From VXRD01 sp965232265 (lineage in GTDB: Bacteria > Latescibacterota > UBA2968), in NCBI GenBank assembly GCA_965232265.1, contig CBDDPH010000002.1, positions 4,402,001-4,466,000 of the forward strand: DNA of 64,000 nt, in the 5' to 3' direction. The notes below the pieces were generated by a model. It was not told where the DNA came from. It made no database searches and saw only the letters and a program-made list of their open reading frames with translations. The first letter of the stretch is position 1. The number at the start of each line of letters is the position of its first letter. Positions 1 to 8,180 of this stretch are shown here, in pieces. The position numbers and the translations under genes are program-made.

Positions 1-116
1 CTACCATACATCGCGCCCAAATCTTCGCCACCAAACCCCTCCAATTGCACGCGATCCACATTGTAATTTTCCGCCAGCGAAACAGGCGTAAAATGTTCAG
101 ATGGGGGAATATTCAT
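1..116 (-). CDS. 5' end of an unidentified gene, cut by window edge
   Basis: The ATG at 114-116 on the minus strand opens a frame that reaches base 1 without a stop (38 residues, starting MNIPPSEHF). A GAGGTG ribosome-binding site lies a few bases upstream, inside the 12-base gap after the iolD stop, so this is the next gene of the iolD transcript and probably translationally coupled to it. No signal peptide is visible and the fragment is too short to assign. An inositol-catabolism partner is plausible from position only. Confidence 0.6.
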   Translation of the reverse strand, partial: MNIPPSEHFTPVSLAENYNVDRVQLEGFGGEDLGAMYG

Positions 117-128
117 AATGCACCTCGT

Positions 129-1991
129 CTAAAAGAAATACCGTTCCTTCTTCACCATCACCTCAAACTCCTCCCTCGCCTTCTGCACCTCTTCCACCGT
201 CGAAACCTCGGCAACCGGCACATCCCACCAGCTCTCGTAGCCCGGCACGCGCACCTCGCGATCGACCTCCACTGCAATCACCGTCGTGCGATCCACAGAT
301 CGCGCCTCTTCAATCGCCCTCATCAATCCTTCTCTGCCTTCGGGCCGCAACACATGAGCACCCAAACTCTCGGCATTTGTCGCCAAATCGGTCGGCACAT
401 TCTCGCCATCCAATTGCCCCGTCCGCTCATCGCGCATCTTATACCTTGTCCCAAACTCATCCGCCCCCACAGCATCCGACAACCCCCCAATACTCGCAAA
501 ACCGTGATTATCCAGCAACACAATATTCAGCTTAATCCCTTCCTGCACCGCCGTCGCAATCTCCTGCGCCATCATCAAATACGACCCATCTCCAACCATC
601 ACATACACCTCCCGAGAGGGATCGGCCATCTTAATACCCAGTCCTCCGGCAATCTCGTATCCCATGCACGAATATCCATACTCGAGGTGGTATCCCTTGG
701 GATTGCGCGTTCGCCACAACTTGTGAAGATCGCCCGGCATACTGCCCGCCGCACAAATCATCACATCCTCCGGTGCCGAACCTTCATTCACCGCGCCAAT
801 CACTTCACCCTGGCTCAAAATGGGCCGATGACCCAAATTGTAAATGCGATCCACTTCTGCCTCCCACGCCTCCCGAAATACCGCAACCCGCTGTGTCAAA
901 TCCTCCGACACGCGATACCCCTGCACCGCTTCTGTCAATTCTTCCAACACCACCCGCGCATCGCCCACCAGCGGCAGTGCCCCGTGTTTGGCCGCGTCAA
1001 ATTCCGCCACATTAATCGCGATAAATTTTACATTTGGATTTTGAAACGCCGTCTTTGAAGCCGTCGTAAAATCGCTCAACCGCGTACCAATCGCAATCAC
1101 CAGATCCGCTTCCCGCGCGACAATATTCGCCCCCGGTGTACCCGTCACACCCACCGCACCCAGATTATTGGCGTGGTCGTAATGAAGCGACCCCTTGCCC
1201 GCCTGTGTCTCGCCCACTGGCATACCCGTCTGCTCGACAAATGCCGCCAGCGCATCTGTCGCCTCGCTATACAACACGCCCCCGCCCGCAATTACCATCG
1301 GTTGCACACACTCCCGGATCCACGCCGCGGCTTTTGACACCAGATCGCGATCCGGACGGTTGCGCGGCACCACCCACACCCGTCTTTCAAACAACGCTTC
1401 GGGATAATCAAATGCCTCTGTCTGCGTATCCTGCGGACAACACAGCGTCACAGCACCCGTCTCAACAGGCGACGTCAAAACCCGCATCGCCTCGGGCAAT
1501 GCCAAAACCGCCTGATCTGCCCGATTCAACCGATCCCAGTACCGCGACACCGGCTTAAAACAATCATTCACGGAAATATCCTGCGACGCATTGGACTCCA
1601 ACTGCTGCAACACAGGCGCCACATTTCGCCGCGCAAAAATATCACCCGGCAGCAGCAACACCGGCAAACGATTAATCGTCGCCGTCGCCGCGCCCGTCAC
1701 CATATTCGTCGCGCCCGGTCCAATCGACGTCGTACACGCCAGCGTACCCAACCGATTCTTCATCTTGGCATAAGCCGCAGCCGTATGCACCATCGCCTGT
1801 TCATTGCGCGTCTGATAATACCGAAACGCATCGCGATACTCGTGCAGCGCCTGACCGATCCCCGCCACATTCCCATGCCCAAAAATACCCGACATCCCCG
1901 CAAAAAAGGGCTGTTCAACCCCATCGCGCGAAACGTACTGCGCCTTCAAAAACTGAACAATCGCCTGTGCCATTGTCAATCGTCGCGTCAT
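129..1991 (-). CDS. iolD: 3D-(3,5/4)-trihydroxycyclohexane-1,2-dione hydrolase (IolD), ThDP-dependent
   Basis: This 620-residue thiamine-diphosphate enzyme opens the cyclohexane-dione ring to give 5-deoxy-glucuronate in cytoplasmic myo-inositol degradation. Visible features are the N-terminal ThDP-pyrimidine domain with the substrate-loop region MSGIFGHGNV, the cofactor glutamate in TRNEQAMVH and the SIGPGATN loop, a central domain, and the C-terminal pyrophosphate domain with GDGSYLM followed by LLDNHG (GDG...N metal/ThDP motif). The N-terminal GIFGHGNVAGIGQAL pattern separates IolD from acetolactate synthase. The start has AAGAGG just upstream. Length is usual for IolD. No other iol genes are seen except possibly the truncated downstream frame. 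Confidence 0.93.
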   Translation of the reverse strand: MTRRLTMAQAIVQFLKAQYVSRDGVEQPFFAGMSGIFGHGNVAGIGQALHEYRDAFRYYQTRNEQAMVHTAAAYAKMKNRLGTLACTTSIGPGATNMVTGAATATINRLPVLLLPGDIFARRNVAPVLQQLESNASQDISVNDCFKPVSRYWDRLNRADQAVLALPEAMRVLTSPVETGAVTLCCPQDTQTEAFDYPEALFERRVWVVPRNRPDRDLVSKAAAWIRECVQPMVIAGGGVLYSEATDALAAFVEQTGMPVGETQAGKGSLHYDHANNLGAVGVTGTPGANIVAREADLVIAIGTRLSDFTTASKTAFQNPNVKFIAINVAEFDAAKHGALPLVGDARVVLEELTEAVQGYRVSEDLTQRVAVFREAWEAEVDRIYNLGHRPILSQGEVIGAVNEGSAPEDVMICAAGSMPGDLHKLWRTRNPKGYHLEYGYSCMGYEIAGGLGIKMADPSREVYVMVGDGSYLMMAQEIATAVQEGIKLNIVLLDNHGFASIGGLSDAVGADEFGTRYKMRDERTGQLDGENVPTDLATNAESLGAHVLRPEGREGLMRAIEEARSVDRTTVIAVEVDREVRVPGYESWWDVPVAEVSTVEEVQKAREEFEVMVKKERYFF

Positions 1992-2040
1992 TGCAACCTC
2001 TTAGTTGTCAGTTGTCAGTCCCGCCACACTACCCCTCAAA

Positions 2041-2075
2041 GCGTCCATCTGCGTCCATCTGCGGATACTCGCCTT
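2041..2075. repeat. Dispersed 10-nt-period repeat, family A
   Basis: Two tandem copies of CGTCCATCTG are followed by CGGATAC, in the 107-base gap between the PhyH stop codon (2099) and the iolD start (1991). The same motif occurs at 15972, 36206, 46095, 61620 and 62579. Confidence 0.8.
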
Positions 2076-2098
2076 TCTTCGTGTCCTTCGTGGATCGC

Positions 2099-2869
2099 TC
2101 ATCCCAATACATCCGGCCGGTCGTGTACGCCTGGACGCGCCAAAATCCGCTTCTGCTGCTCAGTCAGCCCCTCATAAACCGAACCATCGTACCCCTTTGG
2201 CGCGGAAATCAAATGCCCCGGACCGTATTTGTAAAGCAACACCCTGCGCTCGTGGTCTGCCCGCCACGGCAATGTGCCATGTACCAATGCCTCCGTAAAA
2301 AAGATCGCATCCCCCGCCTTTGCCTCCGGCTGCACAACATAGTGCGGAACCCGATCAAACCGCTGCACATCGCGCGGCAAATCCATCCGAAAATTGCTCT
2401 TGTGACTGCCCCGCACACAGGCAAAACCCCCATCCCCCGCATCGGCATCCGACAACAGGTATGTCAACACCGACAAACCACACTGCATCACGCCATCTCG
2501 ATACCTGTAATAATGGTGAAACAAATTCGGCTGTCCGCCGTGCAAACTGCCTCGCCTCCCATTCTTCAGCATAAAAATGGCATAATCGTGATCCAGGCGG
2601 AACTTTGGTCCCAACAATGCAACGAGATAAGGCAACGCTTTGGGATGATCGATTAAATCCCGACACGCCACATCCCAATCCACAATACTCGGCGCGCGGC
2701 GCACACCTTTAGCATTGCCAAATTCGTTATCCGCTTCCACATCCCCGTAATCCCTGGGAAACGCTCGATCCGCCACCGCATTGAGCACATCCAATTCCTC
2801 GCGGCTCAACACATCTTTAATCACCAGATACCCGTCGAGATCAAACATAAACTTTTCTTCTGGGGTCAT
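2099..2869 (-). CDS. Phytanoyl-CoA dioxygenase (PhyH)-like protein with an HxG metal motif
   Basis: This 256-residue member of the Fe(II)/2-oxoglutarate PhyH superfamily starts at 2869, where AGGAG precedes the ATG; a longer frame adds 15 unsupported residues. The DGYLVIKDVLS N-terminus, the DADAGDGGFACVRGSHK strand and the HGTLPW segment with distal His197 are family-typical. Where the family has the HxD facial-triad pair, this protein reads H110-G111-G112, so the aspartate ligand is missing, a replacement known in Fe/2OG halogenases. The stop of the upstream SGNH gene is 11 bases before this start, so the two are co-transcribed. The substrate is unknown. Confidence 0.82.
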   Translation of the reverse strand: MTPEEKFMFDLDGYLVIKDVLSREELDVLNAVADRAFPRDYGDVEADNEFGNAKGVRRAPSIVDWDVACRDLIDHPKALPYLVALLGPKFRLDHDYAIFMLKNGRRGSLHGGQPNLFHHYYRYRDGVMQCGLSVLTYLLSDADAGDGGFACVRGSHKSNFRMDLPRDVQRFDRVPHYVVQPEAKAGDAIFFTEALVHGTLPWRADHERRVLLYKYGPGHLISAPKGYDGSVYEGLTEQQKRILARPGVHDRPDVLG

Positions 2870-2880
2870 ATCGCATACTC

Positions 2881-4017
2881 CTATCGATAGGGCAATGGCC
2901 TGGGATCGAGCCATTCAACAACTCGATCTTTAATCGCCCATGCAAAAAAGAAATTTCCGCGCGGTGTGTGATGCCCGATATAATACGGTTCCAAAAACGC
3001 CGGCACATTCCCCCGATATGTCGCGTACGCCTCCCGAAAAGCATCGCGCAAATCGATCACCGGCACATCCTTTGTCGCCAACCAATCCAAAAACGTCTGG
3101 TCAAAAAGCGGCTCACCTTCTAATGCCCGAGCGATATTACCCGAACCATAAGACAAAATCACCAGCAGCTTTTTCCCATTGGCCTTTGTAAATGCCTCTG
3201 CCTTTTCAATCACAAACCGCGTCGCAAACAAAGCCGCCTCGGTATGCAAGCTATAAACCTCGGCATCTGATCCCGCATTCTCGAGTTCTCCCCCCATACC
3301 TCGCGCCATAGCCGACGCATCTTCCGCACTGCCTCTGCGCGCCATAACCGCATGCAAAATCGGATCATCGCCAAAAGTCTCCCACACCCAATCCACATCG
3401 CACAGCCGATAGAGTTCCTCGGGCGTCTTGCACAAATTCACGCGCTCTTCCACAGTACCGCTTTCCAAATTCACGCGCAAATGCGGCAGCGTAAACCGCC
3501 CCTGCCTTCCCATGCGAATGGACCGCCACGCATCCAAATTGCGAAAGTGATCGTCATCCCACACATTCAAAATCACGTACTCGGCGGGATACTCCCGCTC
3601 CACAATCAACATCCGGCGATACGCCTGATACACACTGTGCCCACCAATGCCGTAATTGCGAACAGGTTCCAGCAAATGCGCGGCCAAATACTCCTGCCAC
3701 GTCTCCCCATTGCTCACCTGATCGCAATGCGTAAAACTATTCCCATACGTATGAATGCGACACGGGCGATCCGCATAATTGACCACCCGCCGCGCACCGT
3801 CTTTCTCATAAGCGTAAAACCCGCGCGAATCATCCACACCACCCCCGCGAAACCCATCGCAAACCACCCACCCGATCTCCGGATCAAACGCCGACTGTGC
3901 ATTATTGCACATAATCCTCGCCAACTCCGCTGGCACATCTGCCTTCGCAGGCGTCACAAAATGATCCACCATCTCGCGCGTTGGCATAATCGACTCCAAA
4001 TATTCGCGTCCTGTCAT
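2881..4017 (-). CDS. SGNH/GDSL-like hydrolase
   Basis: About 378 residues with the blocks of the SGNH esterase/acetylhydrolase fold: the nucleophile block YGNSFTHCDQV, the oxyanion glycine block YGIGGHSVYQA, an Asn-containing block LNVWDDDHFRN, and a C-terminal histidine in IGHHTPRGN. ATGs at 4023 and 4017 follow a GAGG site; the second has the better spacing and is used here. No signal peptide is seen, so a cytoplasmic location is likely. It lies between a hexapeptide acetyltransferase and a PhyH-like gene in one minus-strand run, which suggests acyl-group editing of a carbohydrate, but the substrate cannot be read from sequence. Confidence 0.75.
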   Translation of the reverse strand: MTGREYLESIMPTREMVDHFVTPAKADVPAELARIMCNNAQSAFDPEIGWVVCDGFRGGGVDDSRGFYAYEKDGARRVVNYADRPCRIHTYGNSFTHCDQVSNGETWQEYLAAHLLEPVRNYGIGGHSVYQAYRRMLIVEREYPAEYVILNVWDDDHFRNLDAWRSIRMGRQGRFTLPHLRVNLESGTVEERVNLCKTPEELYRLCDVDWVWETFGDDPILHAVMARRGSAEDASAMARGMGGELENAGSDAEVYSLHTEAALFATRFVIEKAEAFTKANGKKLLVILSYGSGNIARALEGEPLFDQTFLDWLATKDVPVIDLRDAFREAYATYRGNVPAFLEPYYIGHHTPRGNFFFAWAIKDRVVEWLDPRPLPYR

Positions 4018-4056
4018 TGTCATATCCTCACGCCTTTCATCTGTGTGCATCCCTGC

Positions 4057-4578
4057 TTACACCCGCAGGGACATGCCTGCGTGCATCTGCGGATCGTCTC
4101 GCTTCCTGATCACCCGAGCCGGCGTGCCTCCAACCACCGAATACGGTTCTACATCGCGCGTCACAACCGCGCCCGCACCCACAATACTATGCGCGCCAAT
4201 GCGCACCCCGCCAATAACCACGGCATTGGCGCCAAACCACACGTCATCCTCCACGACAATCTCCCGCTTTTGCACCCTTTGTTGCACCATCGGAATATCG
4301 ATTCGATCGTACCCATGCCCCACACTTGCAAAAACCACATGTGCCGCCACCGCCACATAATTGCCAATGGTCAAAGGCCCGTACAACACGCTATACGGCG
4401 CAAAATGCGTATGACTCCCAATATCGACCCACGCGCCACAGGGATTCACAAACACCCCATTGTGAAACGCCACATCATCGCCAACACGCACCAACTCCGG
4501 ATGCCGGATATCGACCAGCGGATCAAAGTGAACCGCCTCTCCAATCGCCTTAAACGCCGATCTATCTATCTCTAACAT
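4057..4578 (-). CDS. Left-handed beta-helix (hexapeptide) O-acetyltransferase
   Basis: About 173 residues built of hexapeptide repeats ([LIV]-G-x4), for example VRVGDDVAFHNGVFV, VDIGSHTHFAP and VRIGAHSIVGAGAVV, ending in the family signature YSVVGGTPARVIRKR. The catalytic His is probably that in SVGHGYDR. This matches cytoplasmic maltose/galactoside/serine-type acetyltransferases that use acetyl-CoA. The start at 4578 is chosen because GAGGA precedes it, 10 bases after the sulfatase stop; a longer frame to 4629 would overlap the sulfatase. It belongs to the sulfatase to PhyH operon and may modify a sugar handled there. Confidence 0.85.
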   Translation of the reverse strand: MLEIDRSAFKAIGEAVHFDPLVDIRHPELVRVGDDVAFHNGVFVNPCGAWVDIGSHTHFAPYSVLYGPLTIGNYVAVAAHVVFASVGHGYDRIDIPMVQQRVQKREIVVEDDVWFGANAVVIGGVRIGAHSIVGAGAVVTRDVEPYSVVGGTPARVIRKRDDPQMHAGMSLRV

Positions 4579-4588
4579 AAGCGCGTCC

Positions 4589-6022
4589 TCAAAGTGTCCC
4601 AGGACCCAGATGCTCATCGAGAGCAACATTCAGCCGCCGAAAGACCTGGGGAAATTCAGCGGCGACATCGTCCCTCTCATTGCGCTGCAGATCGAACAGC
4701 AACTGCGGACGCTCGCGCTGAAGGCGCGCCGTCTCATCGGACAGCACATGCATCGGTTCGAAAACATCGCCCCCAACGCGCTTTGTCGGATCATAGCCGC
4801 GAACCAGCTTAAAACGCCCGTCGAAAACCATGCGCCAGGCACTCAGACCGGAAAATACCAAGTCTCGATGCCTGCGCGTGCGGGCACCGAGATAATCGAC
4901 AAGAGAACGGCTGTCGAGATCATCACCAGGTGCCAGACCACCCCACTCGAGAAAACTGGCGGTCAGGTCGAGCGTCGTCATCGGTGCGTCGTCGCGTCCG
5001 AAAGCCCCCACGCCCGGCCCAGCGATCACCAGCGGAACTCCCACCGACGCCTGCAGGGGCGACAACTTCTGCCACTGGTCGTAATCGCCGAGCATCTCGC
5101 CGTGGTCGCTGGTAAACACAATGATTGTGTTGTCGAGATCACCCCGCGCATGCACCCGCGCGACGAGACGCCCGAGGCAAGAATCGAGATGTTCGACAGT
5201 AGCAGCCCAGTTGCGGCGCACCTCCTGGTGTGTCTCGGGCGCGATATCCTCTGTATTGAACACGGGAAGGGGAAACGCGACGGACGGCTCTCGGTACCAT
5301 CGGTGCATTGACTCGGTGATATCCCACGGATGATGGGGATTCTGCAGATTCACCTCCAAATACCACGGCCTGTCGTCGGGCACCCGATCCAGAAGGGTGA
5401 GCGCATTGTTGGTGATCCAAGTATCGAAATACGCATCGTCGGGAAGTGTCGTTGGGAAAGTAGCCGTCCACACACCCTCCCGGCTTCGGCGTGCGTAATC
5501 GGCAATGTGCGCCTCTGCCAGACCGCGCGCGTGCAAAAACGCCATGTACGCATCCTGAGGCACCATATCATTGTTGCGCATCAAAATGGTCGCCTGGTTC
5601 AGCCCAGCATTGAAAATGGCGTCGGAAAACCCCCACGCCTCCATACCCTGCCCCCCACCGATACCACAGTGGAGCGCAGGTGGACTCCCCGATTGGTTAT
5701 TGCCCACGTGGTGTTTCCCAGTGCCCATAACATAGTATCCCGCCTCGTCGCGCAGGCGCAGGTGGTACTTGAACATATTATCGGGCGCATACGTGCTATT
5801 GCCCCAAACGCGCGTGCGATCGTATTCCTGCCCGGCCACCAGGCAAGCGCGCGACGGGGCGCAAACGGGCGACGGACAAATTGCGTTGGCAAGCCAGACA
5901 CCGCGCTCGGCGAGTTGCCGCAGATGCGGCGTGCGCACCGGAATATCGGGATTCATCTCGACCCACTCCGGCCGCTGCTGATCCGTTTGGACAAAAAGTA
6001 TGTTGGGGCGTTTGTGCGGCAT
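4589..6022 (-). CDS. Type I sulfatase
   Basis: 477-residue arylsulfatase-family hydrolase. The N-terminus carries RPNILFVQTDQQRP with the first calcium-binding Asp, then the C-x-P-S-R formylglycine motif as C54-APSR, and FTSDHGEMLGDY with the later metal ligands. The cysteine must be converted to formylglycine for activity. No signal peptide is present, so this copy looks cytoplasmic unless exported differently. Start at 6022 has AGGTGA upstream. Sulfatase plus acetyltransferase plus esterase suggests work on a sulfated, acetylated sugar or small metabolite; the exact substrate is not readable. Confidence 0.93.
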   Translation of the reverse strand: MPHKRPNILFVQTDQQRPEWVEMNPDIPVRTPHLRQLAERGVWLANAICPSPVCAPSRACLVAGQEYDRTRVWGNSTYAPDNMFKYHLRLRDEAGYYVMGTGKHHVGNNQSGSPPALHCGIGGGQGMEAWGFSDAIFNAGLNQATILMRNNDMVPQDAYMAFLHARGLAEAHIADYARRSREGVWTATFPTTLPDDAYFDTWITNNALTLLDRVPDDRPWYLEVNLQNPHHPWDITESMHRWYREPSVAFPLPVFNTEDIAPETHQEVRRNWAATVEHLDSCLGRLVARVHARGDLDNTIIVFTSDHGEMLGDYDQWQKLSPLQASVGVPLVIAGPGVGAFGRDDAPMTTLDLTASFLEWGGLAPGDDLDSRSLVDYLGARTRRHRDLVFSGLSAWRMVFDGRFKLVRGYDPTKRVGGDVFEPMHVLSDETARLQRERPQLLFDLQRNERDDVAAEFPQVFRRLNVALDEHLGPGTL

Positions 6023-6088
6023 GTGCGTTCACCTTTTGCGAGTCTTCCCATTAGAGATGTGAAGTAGCCATTATGCATTCAATTTGAT

Positions 6089-6322
6089 TCAAATATCTAC
6101 TGTAAGAACTTTGCCCACCTCACGCAACGGCGTTTTGCCAGCCTTCAACTTTTGTGTCACATCTTCCAAATACTGCATCGTTCGCCTGTCATAATACCGT
6201 TCACCACATGTCCCGCAAACCGGTACATGGATCGGCACATAGACAATATCTGAGCCAACTTTCACCTCTTCCATGACATCCTTAGAGCAAATATCATCGC
6301 TGTGACAAATGATGCATTTCAT
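6089..6322 (-). CDS. YgiT-type zinc-finger antitoxin-like protein
   Basis: 77 residues with two CxxC zinc knuckles, C-x-x-C at the N-terminus (MKCIICHSDD) and VCGTCGERYY in the middle, as in the MqsA/YgiT N-terminal zinc domain. The usual C-terminal DNA-binding helix-turn-helix of full MqsA is absent. Its start codon overlaps the stop of the upstream DUF4258 gene by four bases (ATGA), the arrangement of toxin-antitoxin pairs. It is probably the antitoxin partner; no experimental role can be inferred beyond that. Confidence 0.8.
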   Translation of the reverse strand: MKCIICHSDDICSKDVMEEVKVGSDIVYVPIHVPVCGTCGERYYDRRTMQYLEDVTQKLKAGKTPLREVGKVLTVDI

Positions 6323-6642
6323 GGTCTTCTCCTTCGAAAGTCAATCCAGCGGTCGGGATCAGGTTCATAAACGGTGACCACAATGACTCGGTCTTCGTCT
6401 TTATCCAACGCACAAACAGTGTGAATTGGCCGCTCGCGGTTGGTCAGACCAAAAATTAAAGTACTTGGATAGGGTTTATCATCTGGATATTGGATAATTG
6501 TTTCACCTTTTTGAATTGCTTCAAACACTTCCTTATCAGTGATGGCTCCCAATTCTTCTTGCAGCATTTCTCGCCGAGCATGAGAGGAATATAGGACATT
6601 GTCGTCTTCAAAACATTTGCATATAGATGCAATATCAATCAT
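6319..6642 (-). CDS. DUF4258 family protein, probable RelE/BrnT-like toxin
   Basis: 107 residues from the ATG at 6642; a TTG six bases earlier is also possible. The pattern SSHARREMLQEE, then YPDDKPYPSTLIFGL, a histidine in IHTVCALD, and VVTVYEPDPDRW near the end is the DUF4258 fold, a small beta-sheet related to RelE/BrnT RNase toxins. The charged C-terminus (DFRRRRP) and the four-base overlap with a YgiT zinc-finger gene support a toxin-antitoxin pair with the toxin gene first. RNase activity is inferred from family only. Confidence 0.78.
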   Translation of the reverse strand: MIDIASICKCFEDDNVLYSSHARREMLQEELGAITDKEVFEAIQKGETIIQYPDDKPYPSTLIFGLTNRERPIHTVCALDKDEDRVIVVTVYEPDPDRWIDFRRRRP

Positions 6643-6735
6643 AAACAATGGTCTTTTCGCTATCTATTTCAGGGGTGTGCATAATTCCTATTGCTGTGGT
6701 ACAGCAACGTATATTGCTTTTCATGCCTTCGGCGA

Positions 6736-6767
6736 CCTACTTTTTGTCACCAGCAACAAAAAGTAGG
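6736..6767. repeat. Perfect 12-bp hairpin in the 6643-7071 spacer
   Basis: CCTACTTTTTGT (6736-6747) pairs perfectly with ACAAAAAGTAGG (6756-6767) across an 8-base loop. It lies in a 429-base stretch with no convincing gene. There is no T-run directly after either arm, so it is not a clear terminator; similar fold-back sequences are common as small dispersed elements. Confidence 0.6.
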
Positions 6768-6799
6768 CAAAAAATGCCGCTCTCAAACGCCGAGGGGCT

Positions 6800-6900
6800 G
6801 GCACAGCGTAAATCGTTTTTGTGGTAATACGCCATGTAGTGGCCTTCAAGTTGGGATGCCATAAAGACGTCCGCTACGAGACGGACTTACACGCTGTGCC
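6800..6900. repeat. Spaced inverted repeat enclosing a second small hairpin
   Basis: GGCACAGCGT at 6800-6809 is the exact reverse complement of ACGCTGTGCC at 6891-6900, with about 80 bases between, inside which GTCCG...CGGAC can also pair. The shape fits a degenerate MITE-like element or a structured RNA. The rest of the 6643-7071 spacer shows nothing gene-like. Confidence 0.5.
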
Positions 6901-7071
6901 TACCCAGAATACCTGGATCTAAAATAATGCGTTTCATGTTTGCAGGTACTCGCTCACAAATCGTCAAACAAATAGGAAATGCAGTTCCACCTCTGTTGGG
7001 ACAGCGCATCGGAGAAGCACTGTCTCCCGTGTTTTAAGCGCCGACCATAGTACAAACCAACCTGTTCTCTG

Positions 7072-8166
7072 CTATCCTAACTCTGCCAACACTTCCCGCA
7101 AACGCCGTGCAACAATCACATCCTCCCCCTGCTCCATCATATACGGCATCACTTCCACGCCATTTTCATGCGTAAACAGCTCAATGCGCGGATCGCCATC
7201 TGACAACTGTTGCTGGACTTCCTCTGGCGCAATCGGCAACACTGTGCGATCCCAGTGAACCTCCAGAATCGGTGCCACATTAGACCGCCCGGGATCTCGC
7301 ACCCGCGTCGTCACCGACGGCAAATCCGCAACCGCACTGCCAATCACCTGCAACCATCGCTCCCACTCTGCCCACTCGGCATCGTGATCGCGCAACACCC
7401 ACTTCTCCACCGCCGCCAGCAACCCCATCACCTCCTCCTTGCCCGCCTTCATCGCCCGCCCCAGCGAATGATGCGGCGCGCCATTGGCAAACGCCGCCAG
7501 CAAAATATCTTTTCGCCCCAGCACCAACCCCGACGACTGGGGACCGCGCAAACACTTGCCCCCGCTATAAGCCACAACATCTGCCCCCGCCTGCAAATAC
7601 GCATTGGGCACATCTGGCCGTTCTGCCGCGGCATCCACAAATACCGGCACACCTTTGCGATGGCAAATCGCCACCACATCTTCAAGCGGAATATCGCTAT
7701 GATCCGTTTGATCCCCAAAAAACGCAAACATCGCCGTGCGATCATCAATCGCCAAAGAAAGCGTGTCGTGATCCTCCACCTCCACCATCTCCACCCCCGC
7801 CGCGCGAATCGCATGCGTATAAATATGCAAATGCCCCGGCTGGTACAACACCCGATTCTTCATCCCAGTCGTATCGGGCAATTGTTTGATCTTATCCGGA
7901 TCATCACCCGCCACACACGCCGACGTCACCTGCGTCAACGCCGCCGCGCATCCATTTGTCACCAGCCCCCACTCGCACTGCATCAACTCGGCAATACGCG
8001 CCCCCACCGCATCCATCAACTCATCCAAATGCACATACGCCTTTGCCGCCTCCATCATCGCCTCGCACACCTCGGGCAACATCAGCGAACCGCTGATAAT
8101 CGTATATGTCCCGCGGCAGTTAATCAACGGCCGCACACCAATTGAACGATAAGTAGGAATATCCAT
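7072..8166 (-). CDS. SelA-like PLP-dependent enzyme (fold type I), not true SelA
   Basis: 364 residues from the ATG at 8166, which has GGAGGG upstream. The start GVRPLINCRGTYT, the VTNGCAAALT cofactor loop, the Asp in VFVDAAAE and the PLP lysine K204 in YSGGKCLRGPQSS match the family annotated as L-seryl-tRNA(Sec) selenium transferase-related. That family includes several sugar-acid and amino-acid lyases or aminotransferase-like enzymes. It is about 100 residues shorter than bacterial SelA and lacks its N-terminal tRNA-binding region, so it should not be taken as selenocysteine machinery. It follows the Nramp-like gene by 14 bases in one transcript. Confidence 0.82.
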   Translation of the reverse strand: MDIPTYRSIGVRPLINCRGTYTIISGSLMLPEVCEAMMEAAKAYVHLDELMDAVGARIAELMQCEWGLVTNGCAAALTQVTSACVAGDDPDKIKQLPDTTGMKNRVLYQPGHLHIYTHAIRAAGVEMVEVEDHDTLSLAIDDRTAMFAFFGDQTDHSDIPLEDVVAICHRKGVPVFVDAAAERPDVPNAYLQAGADVVAYSGGKCLRGPQSSGLVLGRKDILLAAFANGAPHHSLGRAMKAGKEEVMGLLAAVEKWVLRDHDAEWAEWERWLQVIGSAVADLPSVTTRVRDPGRSNVAPILEVHWDRTVLPIAPEEVQQQLSDGDPRIELFTHENGVEVMPYMMEQGEDVIVARRLREVLAELG

Positions 8167-8180
8167 AGTCGCCCTCCACA

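Noticed and set aside
7072..8166. SelA, as local evidence of selenocysteine machinery
   Set aside because: The protein is a shorter SelA-like PLP enzyme without the tRNA-binding region; it belongs with the Nramp-like carrier.
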